Below, piece after piece: positions 63,591 to 64,000 of a DNA stretch of 64,000 nucleotides. Each line of letters begins with the position of its first letter. The first letter of the stretch is position 1. A program made the position numbers and the translations under genes. Below the pieces are notes generated by a model. That model worked only from the letters and a program-made list of their open reading frames with translations, did no database searches and was not told the DNA's origin. This DNA comes from Pantoea nemavictus (GTDB lineage Bacteria; Pseudomonadota; Gammaproteobacteria; Enterobacterales; Enterobacteriaceae). Where the stretch lies: assembly GCF_037479095.1 (NCBI RefSeq), contig NZ_JBBGZW010000001.1:1612001-1676000 (forward strand). The letters run 5' to 3'.

Positions 63591-64000
63591 ATGCTGGATA
63601 AAATTGTCATTGCTAACCGTGGTGAGATCGCGCTGCGCATTCTGCGTGCCTGTAAAGAGCTGGGTATCAAGACTGTTGCTGTGCACTCCACCGCGGACCG
63701 TGACCTGAAGCACGTGCTGCTGGCGGACGAAACTGTCTGCATCGGCCCGCCACCTTCGGTCAAAAGCTATCTGAACATCCCGGCACTGATTTCCGCCGCC
63801 GAAATTACCGGCGCGGTTGCCATCCACCCGGGTTACGGCTTCCTCTCTGAGAACGCCGATTTCGCCGAGCAGGTTGAGCGCTCAGGCTTTATCTTCATCG
63901 GCCCGAAAGCCGACACCATTCGCCTGATGGGCGACAAAGTGTCAGCTATCACCGCCATGAAGAAAGCCGGCGTGCCAACCGTACCAGGCTCTGACGGCTC
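63591..64000 (+). CDS. accC: biotin carboxylase of acetyl-CoA carboxylase, N-terminal part
   Basis: The first 136 codons are present, and the gene runs out of the window. [38 protein letters not shown] and [17 protein letters not shown] are the standard start of AccC. It carboxylates the biotin on AccB with bicarbonate and ATP. It begins 11 bases after accB, with a CGAGGCG site. No frameshift is seen in the part present. Confidence 0.97.
   Translation, partial: MLDKIVIANRGEIALRILRACKELGIKTVAVHSTADRDLKHVLLADETVCIGPPPSVKSYLNIPALISAAEITGAVAIHPGYGFLSENADFAEQVERSGFIFIGPKADTIRLMGDKVSAITAMKKAGVPTVPGSDG

Overview
The window is chromosomal DNA of a gammaproteobacterium of the order Enterobacterales, most like the Erwiniaceae (Pantoea/Erwinia). 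The basis is near-complete similarity of the proteins to Escherichia coli orthologues as I remember them, E. coli-like gene order, ERIC-type repeats, and the msrPQ-aroQ-accBC arrangement known from Erwinia and Yersinia rather than E. coli K-12. It is almost entirely core genome. I see no prophage, insertion sequence, integron, CRISPR array or toxin island.

Bases 1-38411 match the E. coli 94-96 min region in reverse: paeA(ytfL, partial)-ytfK-ytfJ-cysQ-cpdB-fklB-ytfB, the ribosomal operon rpsF-priB-rpsR-rplI, a small secreted protein gene, yjfP, a methyl-accepting chemotaxis protein, bsmA, aidB, nsrR-rnr-rlmB, purA, yjeT, the long operon nnr-tsaE-amiB-mutL-miaA-hfq-hflX-hflK-hflC, queG, a DnaA-box cluster at the position of E. 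coli datA, three tRNA-Gly(GCC) genes, orn, and rsgA-psd-mscM. Relative to E. coli, ulaA-G, cycA and ytfE-H are missing and the chemoreceptor is extra.

Bases 38464-64000 match the E. coli 72-73 min region: mdh, argR, three tandem yhcN-like genes, yhcO, a gabD-like dehydrogenase, aaeXAB with aaeR, tldD-yhdP-rng-maf-mreDCB, csrD, msrPQ, aroQ and accBC (accC cut by the window end). The mscM/mdh boundary is a rearrangement junction compared with E. coli.

Functional groups are: cell shape and envelope (mreBCD, amiB, ytfB, yhdP, psd, mscM), RNA maturation and decay (rnr, rng, orn, rlmB, miaA, queG, tsaE, hfq, csrD), DNA repair and replication (mutL, priB, datA-like site), stress and redox (nsrR, aidB, msrPQ, yhcN/bsmA family), and metabolism (purA, mdh, aroQ, accBC, cysQ, cpdB).

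The less ordinary material is mostly non-coding: five ERIC-like elements plus one short derivative, whose outer arms differ between copies yet stay self-complementary; ERIC copies inside the tRNA-Gly operon; a DnaA-box cluster; two Fur-box-like sites next to genes not usually tied to iron; a hairpin covering the aidB ribosome-binding site; and a triplicated DUF1471 gene. I did not find a convincing, wholly new protein system.
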